Positions 25,662 to 32,984 of a DNA stretch of 64,000 bases are shown piece by piece. This stretch comes from Robertmurraya kyonggiensis (GTDB lineage: Bacteria; Bacillota; Bacilli; Bacillales; Cytobacillaceae). Both the position numbers and the translations under genes were made by a program. Each line of letters begins with the position of its first letter. Within the stretch, counting starts at the first letter, position 1. The notes under the pieces are model-generated. The model ran no database searches, was not told the origin of the DNA, and saw nothing but the letters and a program-made list of their open reading frames with translations. The stretch spans positions 186,001 through 250,000 of the forward strand of contig NZ_SWBM01000002.1 in assembly GCF_005116465.1 (NCBI RefSeq). The letters are read 5' to 3'.

Positions 25662-26820
25662 CGAACTCCATTTTACGTGCACGACTTGAATACGATTGGA
25701 AAAAGATAATCGCAACAGCTGATAAAATAATTCCTGAGATATAGGGAAGGCCGAGCGAAACAGAGAAGAGCCAACCACCTAATGGAGGGCCAATAATTCT
25801 GCCAAGTGAATCAAAAGAGGACAACAATCCAGTTGTACTTCCGTGTCCTGCGGTTGATTTTTTCGTCAATAACGAGGAGACACCTGGGCGAATAAGTCCA
25901 TTTCCAATTCCAAAGACCGTTAAATAGATCGCAGCTGTGACGAAATTATTGGTTAGTAAAATTAACCCAAAGCCTACAGCTGAAATCACGATCCCCATTT
26001 GGATAACCGTACCCTCTCCCCATTTCTTTGTTAGCTTGCCGATTAATCCACCTTGAACATACGCTTGTGCCAAGCCCATAATCATAAAGATATAGCCGAG
26101 CTTAATAGCATCCAGATTTGCTTTTTCAGCAGCAAAATAAGCAAAGGTCGCCTCTAAGCCAGCTAATGAAATCGAGACAAAGAATTGTAGAAAAAATAAG
26201 AACGAAGTAGGTTCGTTCAAAGCTTGTTTGAATGGGTTTTTACGTTCAGAGCGTTTACGGTTCTCTGGTGCCAATGATTCTTTTAACACAATCATGACGA
26301 TAAAAAAGGTGACAAATGATGTTCCGCCAGCAATGTAAAATGGTAATCCTAGAGCTGTTTCTGAAAAGACACCACCGATGGCTGGTCCAAAAATAAAGCC
26401 TAGACCAGTTGCAGCACCAATTACACCCATTCCTTTTCCTCGGTTTTCCTCAGATGTGATATCCGCAACATACGCCATTACAGTCGGCATGTTGGCAGAA
26501 GAAAGAAATCCACCAAGGATCCGTGCGAGAAATAACATCCATAGCTGAGTTGAAATGGCCATGAGGAAAAAGGATAAAGATAGTCCTAGAATTCCAATCA
26601 TAATGACCGGTTTACGCCCGAGGCGATCAGAAATACGTCCCCACATCGGAGCAAAAATGAGCTGCATAAATGAGTAAATGGCCATCAGCAAGCCAAGTTC
26701 GGTAGGAGATGCCCCGATTTCCTCCGCATAAAAGGGAAGTACGGGAATAATGATGCCGAATCCGACCATCACGAGAAACATGATGGCGAACAAAATAGGC
26801 AAAGACTTTTTAGATTCCAA
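25651..26820 (-). CDS. MFS multidrug/tetracycline-type efflux transporter
   Basis: A 389-residue twelve-segment major facilitator of the drug:H+ antiporter-1 class. Motif A is GRISDRLGRKPVIM in the loop 2-3 region, and motif C lies in segment 5 (GLGFIFGPAIGG). Similar proteins export tetracycline, fluoroquinolones or unknown solutes. I start it at TTG 26820 because GGAG lies 8 nt upstream; a TTG at 26838 and GTG at 26829 are in-frame alternatives. It stands alone between terminators, with no regulator beside it. Confidence 0.85.
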   Translation of the reverse strand: MESKKSLPILFAIMFLVMVGFGIIIPVLPFYAEEIGASPTELGLLMAIYSFMQLIFAPMWGRISDRLGRKPVIMIGILGLSLSFFLMAISTQLWMLFLARILGGFLSSANMPTVMAYVADITSEENRGKGMGVIGAATGLGFIFGPAIGGVFSETALGLPFYIAGGTSFVTFFIVMIVLKESLAPENRKRSERKNPFKQALNEPTSFLFFLQFFVSISLAGLEATFAYFAAEKANLDAIKLGYIFMIMGLAQAYVQGGLIGKLTKKWGEGTVIQMGIVISAVGFGLILLTNNFVTAAIYLTVFGIGNGLIRPGVSSLLTKKSTAGHGSTTGLLSSFDSLGRIIGPPLGGWLFSVSLGLPYISGIILSAVAIIFFQSYSSRARKMEFEKN

Positions 26821-26890
26821 ATTGTCCACTCCAAGCAAATAATATCAAGGAAATTATATCACTGTTCTGGTGAAAAATAGAAATCTGCAT

Positions 26891-26917
26891 AAAAAAAGTG
26901 CCTCATCTGAGACACTT
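26891..26917 (-). terminator. Terminator of the small-gene pair
   Basis: On the minus strand AAGTGTCTCA and TGAGGCACTT form a 10-bp stem with a 2-nt loop, followed by TTTTT. It lies just downstream of the 49-residue gene. Confidence 0.9.
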
Positions 26918-26923
26918 CAGTTC

Positions 26924-27073
26924 TTATACCACTCTTTGGCTGTTTTGAACTTTTCTAAGTAATTCATCCGCGCGTTCTCCGGCTGCCTCCGCGAAGTTTT
27001 CGTAAATTTGATCCCGCAATAGATCGAGCTCTACAATTTTTTTTGCTAAATCGATAACTTCTTTATTTGCCAT
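26924..27073 (-). CDS. 49-residue small protein
   Basis: A short gene encoding MANKEVIDLAKKIVELDLLR... and ending SQRVV, 49 residues, acidic and helical, with no membrane segment. AAGGAG stands 9 nt before the ATG, and a clean terminator follows its stop, which supports it as real. Its start overlaps the end of the 60-residue gene by 11 bp. Position resembles the B. subtilis ykzB-ykoL pair divergent from tnrA, though I cannot confirm homology. It might be expressed under nitrogen limitation through the shared TnrA box. Confidence 0.7.
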   Translation of the reverse strand: MANKEVIDLAKKIVELDLLRDQIYENFAEAAGERADELLRKVQNSQRVV

Positions 27074-27245
27074 GATCGAGAACTCCTTTCTTTCCTTTGC
27101 TGGTCTTTGTTACTTTTTTATATTCAACTTCAAGCTCGGAGAGGGTTAATGATTGAATATCTTCTCGCTTAAAAGTGCCTGACTTGACTAAAAATGTGAT
27201 GACCTGATCCCGCCTTTTCTCCACAGCATTTCTTAGGTATGGCAT
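27063..27245 (-). CDS. 60-residue FbpA-like basic small protein
   Basis: A 60-residue basic protein (MPYLRNAVEKRRDQVITFLV...). The pattern AVEKRRxxxIxxLxxxGxxK with a following LTLSELEVEYKKVTK matches my memory of the Fur-regulated basic protein A (FbpA) family, small proteins thought to assist sRNA function in iron limitation. No convincing Fur box is visible upstream. It is the first of two small genes divergent from tnrA, with a perfect TnrA box in the shared gap, so nitrogen control is at least as likely. Confidence 0.72.
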   Translation of the reverse strand: MPYLRNAVEKRRDQVITFLVKSGTFKREDIQSLTLSELEVEYKKVTKTSKGKKGVLDHGK

Positions 27246-27313
27246 GCGTTCTCACCCTTTGTTTTTGACTATACAGACATTGTATGGAGAAATACCATTA
27301 AATTCACTTGTTT

Positions 27314-27330
27314 TGTAAGGAAATATTACC
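27314..27330. promoter_or_regulatory. Imperfect second TnrA-like site
   Basis: TGTAAGGAAATATTACC fits TGTNANAWWWTNTNACA except at two fixed positions. It lies 32 bp from the perfect box, closer to the leftward small genes, and could serve their promoter. Confidence 0.45.
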
Positions 27331-27345
27331 CTCTTTTTATTTTTA

Positions 27346-27362
27346 TGTAAGATAATCTGACA
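27346..27362. promoter_or_regulatory. TnrA/GlnR box
   Basis: TGTAAGATAATCTGACA agrees with the TnrA consensus TGTNANAWWWTNTNACA at every fixed position. Its centre lies about 50 bp upstream of the start expected from the -10 TATAAT at 27393-27398, the distance at which TnrA activates. It should mediate tnrA autoregulation and may also act on the divergent small genes. Confidence 0.88.
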
Positions 27363-27425
27363 AAATGCTAATGCTTCCATGGAAATTCATTATATAATTG
27401 AAAAAACAACTCGAGGGGTGACGAG

Positions 27426-27758
27426 ATGAAAGAGGACCCTTTATATAAGAATCGAAAGGTAATTACAATAGGTGTCGTTAGTGAATTAACTGGCCTTTCT
27501 GAAAGGCAAATCAGGTATTACGAGGAAAGAAAGCTTATTTTTCCAGAACGCACAGAGAGAGGAAACAGAAAGTACTCCTTTTCCGATGTAGAACGACTTA
27601 TTGATATTGCGAACAAACGGGATGAAGGGGTCCGCACCTACGAGATTAGACAGGAAATGTTAAAAGACAAAAAGCGAGAGGATGATGCAAAAATTCGTAA
27701 TCAAATGCTGCGTGGGCAACTGAACGCACGCTTTGGTATTCCGAAGGGGAAGAACTAA
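27426..27758 (+). CDS. tnrA: Nitrogen regulator TnrA
   Basis: A 110-residue MerR-family regulator. The N-terminal winged HTH is [20 protein letters not shown] followed by [20 protein letters not shown], the diagnostic GlnR/TnrA pattern. The short C-terminal tail ([15 protein letters not shown]) corresponds to the TnrA segment that binds feedback-inhibited glutamine synthetase. GlnR is longer and sits before glnA, which is absent here, so TnrA is preferred. It activates nitrogen-limitation genes. A perfect TnrA box lies upstream and a terminator follows. Confidence 0.93.
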   Translation: MKEDPLYKNRKVITIGVVSELTGLSERQIRYYEERKLIFPERTERGNRKYSFSDVERLIDIANKRDEGVRTYEIRQEMLKDKKREDDAKIRNQMLRGQLNARFGIPKGKN

Positions 27759-27770
27759 ATGTTATGAAAG

Positions 27771-27802
27771 AAACCAGATCTCACAATAGATCTGGTTTTT
27801 TA
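27771..27802 (+). terminator. tnrA terminator
   Basis: AACCAGATCT (27772-27781) and AGATCTGGTT (27788-27797) form a 10-bp stem with a 6-nt loop, followed by a T-tract. Confidence 0.93.
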
Positions 27803-28183
27803 GTAATCTCACAATCTATTTGTCAAAATTTTTAAAAAAGGTTAAAAAGAACTAATGATCTTTATATTTGTAACGCTGTTCGAAAGATACAGTTGATAAC
27901 TGGTATAAAATTCATATTTTTTCTATTTTGTTGTGTGTCTATTAACCTAGAAAAAATTTAGATTTGTCTTTTGGATAGGAATATTTTTACATAAAAAATA
28001 CCAAAGTGTGATAAAGGCAAGATTTGATCTAATGGTAAAATATAGTAATAATTAGAGAGATAATTAGAGTTCCGTTCATATTAAAACATAAACGATACGA
28101 CAGCGATGAGATTTGCCTTCCGTCGCTTTTTTCTTGCAGTTTTCTTCGCCAGTTTACGATATTGAACTTTCAAGGAGGTAAAA
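27803..28183 (+). other. A/T-rich leader region upstream of the toxin gene
   Basis: This 381-bp gap has no convincing gene. It should contain the toxin promoter, though no good -35/-10 pair stands out. At 28101-28131 a short AGCGA/TCGCT stem is followed by TTTTTT, which could act as a weak attenuator. AAGGAGGT at 28171-28178 is the toxin gene's ribosome site. Confidence 0.4.
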
Positions 28184-29767
28184 ATGAATCGTTTCAGGAA
28201 AGTAGGGCTCTTTAGTTTTGTTACTATGATATTGATTAGCTTCCTTTTTACGTTATCTACTCCTGTATGGGCAGATGTGGACGATGTAGAATCACAAAAC
28301 CAAAGGATCACCAAGATAGAAGTGACTGATCCTAAGGATGATCCGAGTGACAATGACGACTCGGTTTTGGATCGATTGACGGATTGGGGAAAGAAGCTCA
28401 TTGCTGACATCAAAGTTAAACTGATCGATGTGAAAGACCTGATAGTAGATGAATGGAACGAGTTCACTGACTGGGCAGGAGATAAATGGAAAGATTTCAA
28501 GGACTGGTCTGAAGATGCCTGGGATGATCTCAAAGAATTTTTCTCGCAAGAGTGGGTACAGACAGTATTAAAGGTCATTGGTGCAATAGTGGTTATCGCA
28601 GGAATTATTCTTGTTGGTGCGTGGGTATTGGCTGCTGTCGGTATAGCCTTGTCAGTGGGAGTTGTAGTAGGGGCCATTGCCTTTGGTGCAATCGGGGTAT
28701 TATCGACAGCAATTGGCGGGGATACAAGTTTCAAGGGGATGCTTGCAGGTGGACTTTCTTCAGGGATTGCATCATTGGCGGGACTTGGAATTTTACGTGC
28801 ATTAAGCATATTCAAATTTTTACCGGCGTCCGGTTTTTTAAGAGTAGTAACATTAGGATTGTTTGGCGGTTCGGGTGCAGTTGGTTTTACGATCTTACAT
28901 GGCGCTTTGCATTATCTCTTCACAGGTGACAGTAGCTTTTGGAAGGAAGCCTTCACCCTAAACAGTCTACTTTTTAATTTTACAATAGGCGGGGTAATGG
29001 GACCTGTGGCGGCAAAGCTTTTTAGTAGTGTAGGGACCCAAACGATAAGGGGCCCAGGAAAATGGGTTGCAGGAATTTTAACGAAATATACAAAAAAACC
29101 AGCAACGAAAATCGCCAGTTCCATTAATCGGGGATGGGGAGCGTTTAAGGCAAGTTCGGTTTACAGTGGATTAAATGGAGCCACCACGACTGTATTTGAT
29201 GGCATTACGCAGTGGAAAGAAAACGGAACAATTGATTGGAAAAAGGCAGGAAAGCGAGCAGCTATTACTATCGCAACCACCATGGTTCTGGTCGGAGCCG
29301 GTACGTATTTTGCTCCAAAATTCGTCATACATAGCTGTGCGTGTGATGACCCAGCAATAACGAAGATTAGTCAGAAGGCAAAGAGTGCTGGCGATAGTGC
29401 TGCGGGTAAGGGCACTGTTAAAACTAACAATTGGTTCGATGAGTCAGGAAATATAATATGGCCGAAGCAAGATGGTTTTGAAGGAGCCCCTCAACCAGTA
29501 ACGCTTCAGATAGGTACAAGAATTGACAGGTACGGATTAGAAACCGGTAGATTTGTATCTCCTGCAGGTACACCATACGGTCAACGCTCCTTAGCGCCGG
29601 GAACTGAGTCTAAGCCGTATAATGTTTATGAAATAGTTAAACCAATTGAAGTACAAGGCGGTAAAATTGCTCCTTGGTTTGACGAACCAGGTGGTGGTAT
29701 CCAATATAAATTTGATAAGTCGGTAAAAGAACTTATTGATGGTGGTTATCTTAGAAGGGTGGAGTGA
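28184..29767 (+). CDS. Secreted membrane-spanning polymorphic toxin with C-terminal TNT (NADase) domain
   Basis: A 527-residue toxin. Residues 1-31 are a Sec signal (cleavage near VWA-D). Residues ~60-122 are Trp/Asp/Lys-rich amphipathic repeats (DWAGDKWKDFKDWSEDAWDD). About 126-290 hold several hydrophobic segments. A linker (~300-405) carries KYTKKPATKIASSINRGWGA and a CACDD motif. The last ~85 residues match the TNT domain (IDRYGLETGRFVSPAGTPYG, QRSLAPG, APWFDEPGGGIQY), the NAD+ glycohydrolase fold of the M. tuberculosis necrotising toxin; the GGGIQY glutamine corresponds to a catalytic residue. No LXG or WXG100 module is present. An immunity gene follows after 3 bp, and a second toxin cassette repeats the linker downstream. 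Confidence 0.88.
   Translation: MNRFRKVGLFSFVTMILISFLFTLSTPVWADVDDVESQNQRITKIEVTDPKDDPSDNDDSVLDRLTDWGKKLIADIKVKLIDVKDLIVDEWNEFTDWAGDKWKDFKDWSEDAWDDLKEFFSQEWVQTVLKVIGAIVVIAGIILVGAWVLAAVGIALSVGVVVGAIAFGAIGVLSTAIGGDTSFKGMLAGGLSSGIASLAGLGILRALSIFKFLPASGFLRVVTLGLFGGSGAVGFTILHGALHYLFTGDSSFWKEAFTLNSLLFNFTIGGVMGPVAAKLFSSVGTQTIRGPGKWVAGILTKYTKKPATKIASSINRGWGAFKASSVYSGLNGATTTVFDGITQWKENGTIDWKKAGKRAAITIATTMVLVGAGTYFAPKFVIHSCACDDPAITKISQKAKSAGDSAAGKGTVKTNNWFDESGNIIWPKQDGFEGAPQPVTLQIGTRIDRYGLETGRFVSPAGTPYGQRSLAPGTESKPYNVYEIVKPIEVQGGKIAPWFDEPGGGIQYKFDKSVKELIDGGYLRRVE
29084..29412 (+). repeat. Toxin linker segment duplicated 1001 bp downstream (copy 1)
   Basis: This part of the toxin gene (KYTKKPATK to the residues after SQKAKSAG) recurs at 30085-30413 at a constant 1001-bp offset with no gaps. 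The copies are identical over long stretches, with roughly two dozen differences by eye, many of them synonymous. The similarity stops exactly where the two toxin ends diverge. Confidence 0.93.
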
Positions 29768-29770
29768 TAA

Positions 29771-30013
29771 ATGAATTTCAAAGAATTAGAGTTAAGGTTA
29801 ATTTCGGAAAGAATTAGACGTGATGTGTATTCTCTGGAAGGGGGATTACCAAACGAGGCTTACTGTATTTCTCAGACAAATGGAATATGGGAAGTTTATT
29901 ATAGTGAGCGAGGAAGTAAATCTGGCTTAAAGGTATTCCGAAAAGAGGAAGAGGCATGTCAACATTTTTACGATTCGTTAATTAAAACTCTTAGAGATAT
30001 GGGACTTTATTAA
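29771..30013 (+). CDS. Immunity protein for the TNT toxin
   Basis: An 80-residue cytoplasmic protein beginning MNFKELELRLISERIRRDVY, with the stretch NGIWEVYYSERGSKSGLKVF. It starts 3 bp after the toxin stop with GGAGTGATAA upstream, the standard position of an immunity gene. The WEVYYSERGxK pattern resembles the Imm59-type proteins I recall beside TNT toxins of Firmicutes, but this was not searched. It should bind and block the NADase. A terminator follows at once, closing the toxin-immunity unit. Confidence 0.82.
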   Translation: MNFKELELRLISERIRRDVYSLEGGLPNEAYCISQTNGIWEVYYSERGSKSGLKVFRKEEEACQHFYDSLIKTLRDMGLY

Positions 30014-30020
30014 ACTCAAT

Positions 30021-30055
30021 ACCTTGATTGGCAAAGTGCCTGTCAAGGTTTTTTA
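30021..30055 (+). terminator. Terminator closing the first toxin-immunity unit
   Basis: ACCTTGATTGGCA (30021-30033) pairs with TGCCTGTCAAGGT (30037-30049), followed by TTTTT. The same stem sequence, with minor changes, closes the second unit at 31070-31106. Confidence 0.92.
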
Positions 30056-30084
30056 ATAATGGGATCATACATAATACTCTATTA

Positions 30085-30413
30085 AAATATACAAAGAAAC
30101 CTGCAACGAAAATCGCCAGTTCCATCAATCGGGGATGGGGAGCGTTTAAGGATAGTTCGATTTATAGCGGATTAAATGGAGCTACCACGACTGTATTTGA
30201 TGGCGTTACGCAGTGGAAAGAAAACGGAACAATTGATTGGAAAAAGGCAGGAAAGCGAGCAGCCATTACCATTGCAACCACCATGGTTCTGGTCGGAGCC
30301 GGTACGTATTTTGCTCCAAAATTCGTCATACATAGCTGTGCATGTGATGACCCAGCAATTACGAAGATTAGTCAGAAGGCAAATGGTGCTGAGGATAGTG
30401 TTGCGGATAAGGG
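30085..30413 (+). repeat. Toxin linker segment (copy 2, orphan cassette)
   Basis: The second copy of 29084-29412. It is in frame with the orphan toxin end and could serve as the crossover site for replacing the TNT end by recombination, as in Rhs and CdiA orphan modules. Confidence 0.93.
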
Positions 30414-30795
30414 TAAGGCTGATTTTTATGTAACTCCATCTGGAGATGCAGTTCCGTCAACTGGATACAGGTATATGTCCAAGGATGCACCTTATATTGA
30501 TCAATTAAGTAAAACAAAGGTAATTCCTGTGAATTCAAACGGTACTTACTTTAGTTTTAATAAGTTTGATTCACCTGCACCGGGGAAATTACAAGTTCCA
30601 CATGATGCATCTATTCGAGGCTCTTTTGATACTTTACAAATTATTGATGATATTAGAATACCTAATGGTAATTGGGGAAAAGCAAATTACTTAGAACCTC
30701 TAACAAAGGATTTCCCTGAATATGGTCCAGGAGGAGCAACACAGGCAATCACAAAATTACAAATAAAGTTAGAGCGTATAAATAAATTACCTTAA
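30085..30795 (+). CDS. Orphan toxin C-terminal cassette without own start
   Basis: A reading frame of about 236 codons that repeats the toxin linker (KYTKKPATKIASSINRGWGA through SQKANGAED) and then switches to a different end: ADFYVTPSGDAVPSTGYRYM, a GTYFSFNKFDSP segment, RGSFDTLQIIDDIRIPNG and FPEYGPGGATQAITK. The frame opens as far as a TTG at 30028, but that codon lies inside the terminator stem and has no ribosome site, and there is no signal peptide or membrane part. It is therefore probably silent until recombined onto the full toxin gene. The toxin activity is not assigned; the RYM / TYFSFNKF pattern faintly recalls ADP-ribosyltransferase-like toxins. Confidence 0.8.
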   Translation, partial: KYTKKPATKIASSINRGWGAFKDSSIYSGLNGATTTVFDGVTQWKENGTIDWKKAGKRAAITIATTMVLVGAGTYFAPKFVIHSCACDDPAITKISQKANGAEDSVADKGKADFYVTPSGDAVPSTGYRYMSKDAPYIDQLSKTKVIPVNSNGTYFSFNKFDSPAPGKLQVPHDASIRGSFDTLQIIDDIRIPNGNWGKANYLEPLTKDFPEYGPGGATQAITKLQIKLERINKLP

Positions 30796-30823
30796 TTCAA
30801 AACATGAAAAAGGGGAGATAATT

Positions 30824-31030
30824 GTGTATAAAGCTTCAAAAAAAGACATAGAACTCACGAAAAAAATAATTAAGGAAGAAATGGAAAAGAATAATGTTGA
30901 TATGACTAATATTGACATTGAAGATGTTGCAATAAAAGTATTGGACATTTCCTATTCAATTGGAGGAGGGTATGGAGAGAATACAATTAGAAAAGTCACA
31001 GATTCAATGATGAAAAGAAATATATATTAA
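30824..31030 (+). CDS. Putative immunity protein of the orphan cassette
   Basis: A 68-residue, highly charged helical protein (MYKASKKDIELTKKIIKEEM...). It starts with GTG behind AAGGGGAGAT, 28 bp after the orphan toxin end, and is followed by a terminator. It shows no similarity to the 80-residue TNT immunity protein, as expected for a different toxin. Unlike the toxin part it has its own translation signals, so it could be expressed if a promoter or read-through supplies RNA. Function is inferred from position. Confidence 0.7.
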   Translation: MYKASKKDIELTKKIIKEEMEKNNVDMTNIDIEDVAIKVLDISYSIGGGYGENTIRKVTDSMMKRNIY

Positions 31031-31069
31031 ATCTTTTTGTTGGCTGCAAAAAATTAATTATTATAAAAG

Positions 31070-31106
31070 AAACCTTGATTGGCTATATGCCTTTCAAGGT
31101 TTTTTA
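31070..31106 (+). terminator. Terminator closing the orphan cassette
   Basis: AACCTTGATTGGC and GCCTTTCAAGGTT form a stem, followed by TTTTT. It is almost the same sequence as the terminator at 30021-30055, so the duplicated block extends to the 3' boundary of each cassette. Confidence 0.92.
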
Positions 31107-31259
31107 AGTTGGTGAGGCTACCCCTTTCATCGGAACTAAATTTCAGATAATCAAAAGGGTATCGAAGAGATTGAATTTTTGGTAAAATTGATGATTATCT
31201 ACGGAATTATTTTGGGTTGCGAAATAACGGAACGTGGAGAACAGCATGGGGGAAAGATG

Positions 31260-32984
31260 ATGAAACTATTACTAAAGTTCGCTAAACCGTATAAGCTAGC
31301 CATGTGGATTGCCGTATTTTTTACGATTTTAGAGCTGGCGGTGGAATTATATCAGCCCGTTATTATGTCGATTATCATTGATGAGGGGATTGTCAAAGGG
31401 AATCTTTCCGTCGTCTATACGTGGGGAGGAATATTGTTAGGACTTTCATTTATCGCTTTCGCTGGTGGAATTATCAATTCCTTTTATGCAGCAAGAGCAG
31501 GCCAGGGAATGGGAGCTGATATTCGAAGCAGCTTGTTTCATAAGATCCAAGAATTTGCTATTTCTCAGTTTCAAAAATATCCTACTTCCTCATTGATCAC
31601 AAGATTGACCAATGATATTACGCAAATTCAAAACTTTATTTTTATGATTCTCAGGATTGCATTAAGGTCACCTTTATTTATCATTTTCGGGATTGTTATG
31701 GCCTATACGATCCATGTGAGGCTTGCTCATATTCTACTAATCTCCGTTCCGGTTCTATTACTTATCACCATTTGGATTTTAAAAAAAGGTGTATTTCTAT
31801 TCCAGCAAGTGCAAAGAAAATTGGATGGAGTGAATCGTGTTATTCGCGAAAATTTATTAGGCATGCGTCTTGTTAAAGCCTATGCACGTGAACCATTTGA
31901 AGAGGAACGTTTCGTCAAAGTAAATACGACTTTAATGGATGATAATAAAAAAGCATTAAGGTTAATGGAACTTTCCATGCCGATTTTGATGCTAGGCATG
32001 AATGTGGCGATCATTATCATCCTGTGGTTTGGTCATATTGAGTTAAGCATAGGAGGAGCAAAGCCTGGAGAAGTTGTCGCAGTCCTCAACTATGCATCAC
32101 GGATCATGTTTGCCTTTTCTATCTTTTCTTTCTTCATGATGAATTTCTCGAGAGCAAAAGCCTCCTCTGAGAGAATCTCCGAGGTTCTGGACGAGCACAC
32201 AGCTGAATTGCCAGAAAAAGAAACGGTGAGTAAAACGTTCAAGGGGAATATTGATTTCTCCCATGTGTCCTTTCGTTATCTGGAGGATGAGGTTCTGGAC
32301 GATATTCATTTTTCGATCAAGGCTGGAGAATCCATTGGCATTCTTGGTGAAACAGGCTCGGGAAAATCAACGCTATTCCAATTGATTCCTCGTCTGTACG
32401 AAGCAAGTGAAGGTGAGATTTTTATCGATGGTGAAAATATCGCCGCGATGGATGTGCAAAGCTTACGTAGTCAGATTGGATTGGTACCACAGGAGGCGCA
32501 TCTTTTTTCTGGAACCATTAAAGAAAATCTTCATTGGGGTAAAGATAATGCGACTATAGAGGAAATTATGGAAGCGGCGAAGCAAGCGGAAATCCATGAT
32601 TTTATCATGAAATTACCTGAGGGCTATGATACGCATATTGGGCAAAGAGGAGTCAATTTTTCCGGTGGGCAAAAACAACGTCTGTCCATTGCGCGAGCCC
32701 TTGTCCGCAAGCCTAGCATTCTATTATTAGACGATAGCACGAGTGCACTTGACGCGCGCACAGAGGCGAATATTCTTGAAACACTGAAAGAACAAGCGTG
32801 TACAATTTTGTTGATTGCGCAAAAAATTAGTTCGGTGAAGGAAGCGGACCGGATTCTCTTGCTTCATAACGGTAAAATTGTCGCGTTTGGTAATCATGCC
32901 ACGCTTTTAAAAGAAAGCAGCTACTATCAAAGAATTTATGCATCACAGGCTGAAGGAAGGGAGGCGGGCAAAATTGTCTACTAA
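31260..32984 (+). CDS. ABC transporter, fused permease-ATPase (YfiB-like)
   Basis: A 574-residue half-transporter of the exporter type. An N-terminal ABC membrane domain with six segments (about 1-320) is followed by an ATPase domain with Walker A GETGSGKST, signature FSGGQKQRLSIARAL and Walker B ILLLDDSTSALD. The switch histidine is replaced by Gln (IAQKISSV) and the residue after Walker B is Asp, marks of the degenerate half of a heterodimer. I start at ATG 31260, with GGGGGA upstream. The second half-transporter overlaps its 3' end. Sizes match B. subtilis YfiB/YfiC. Confidence 0.9.
   Translation: MKLLLKFAKPYKLAMWIAVFFTILELAVELYQPVIMSIIIDEGIVKGNLSVVYTWGGILLGLSFIAFAGGIINSFYAARAGQGMGADIRSSLFHKIQEFAISQFQKYPTSSLITRLTNDITQIQNFIFMILRIALRSPLFIIFGIVMAYTIHVRLAHILLISVPVLLLITIWILKKGVFLFQQVQRKLDGVNRVIRENLLGMRLVKAYAREPFEEERFVKVNTTLMDDNKKALRLMELSMPILMLGMNVAIIIILWFGHIELSIGGAKPGEVVAVLNYASRIMFAFSIFSFFMMNFSRAKASSERISEVLDEHTAELPEKETVSKTFKGNIDFSHVSFRYLEDEVLDDIHFSIKAGESIGILGETGSGKSTLFQLIPRLYEASEGEIFIDGENIAAMDVQSLRSQIGLVPQEAHLFSGTIKENLHWGKDNATIEEIMEAAKQAEIHDFIMKLPEGYDTHIGQRGVNFSGGQKQRLSIARALVRKPSILLLDDSTSALDARTEANILETLKEQACTILLIAQKISSVKEADRILLLHNGKIVAFGNHATLLKESSYYQRIYASQAEGREAGKIVY

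Noticed and set aside
27246-27425. Fur box before the FbpA-like gene
   Set aside because: Only a GATAATCTGA half-match exists, and it is part of a perfect TnrA box.
28081-28815. 244-codon frame on the minus strand across the toxin gene
   Set aside because: It is low-complexity (Ser/Thr/Pro/Ile-rich), antisense to a gene with clear signal peptide and domains, and lacks a ribosome site.
30028-30084. TTG start for the orphan toxin cassette
   Set aside because: The TTG lies inside the stem of the preceding terminator, has no ribosome site, and the encoded residues before KYTKKP resemble nothing.
28184-31106. Prophage or type VII secretion locus around the toxin
   Set aside because: No phage structural, integrase, LXG, WXG100 or Ess genes are adjacent; flanking genes are tnrA and a housekeeping-type ABC pair.
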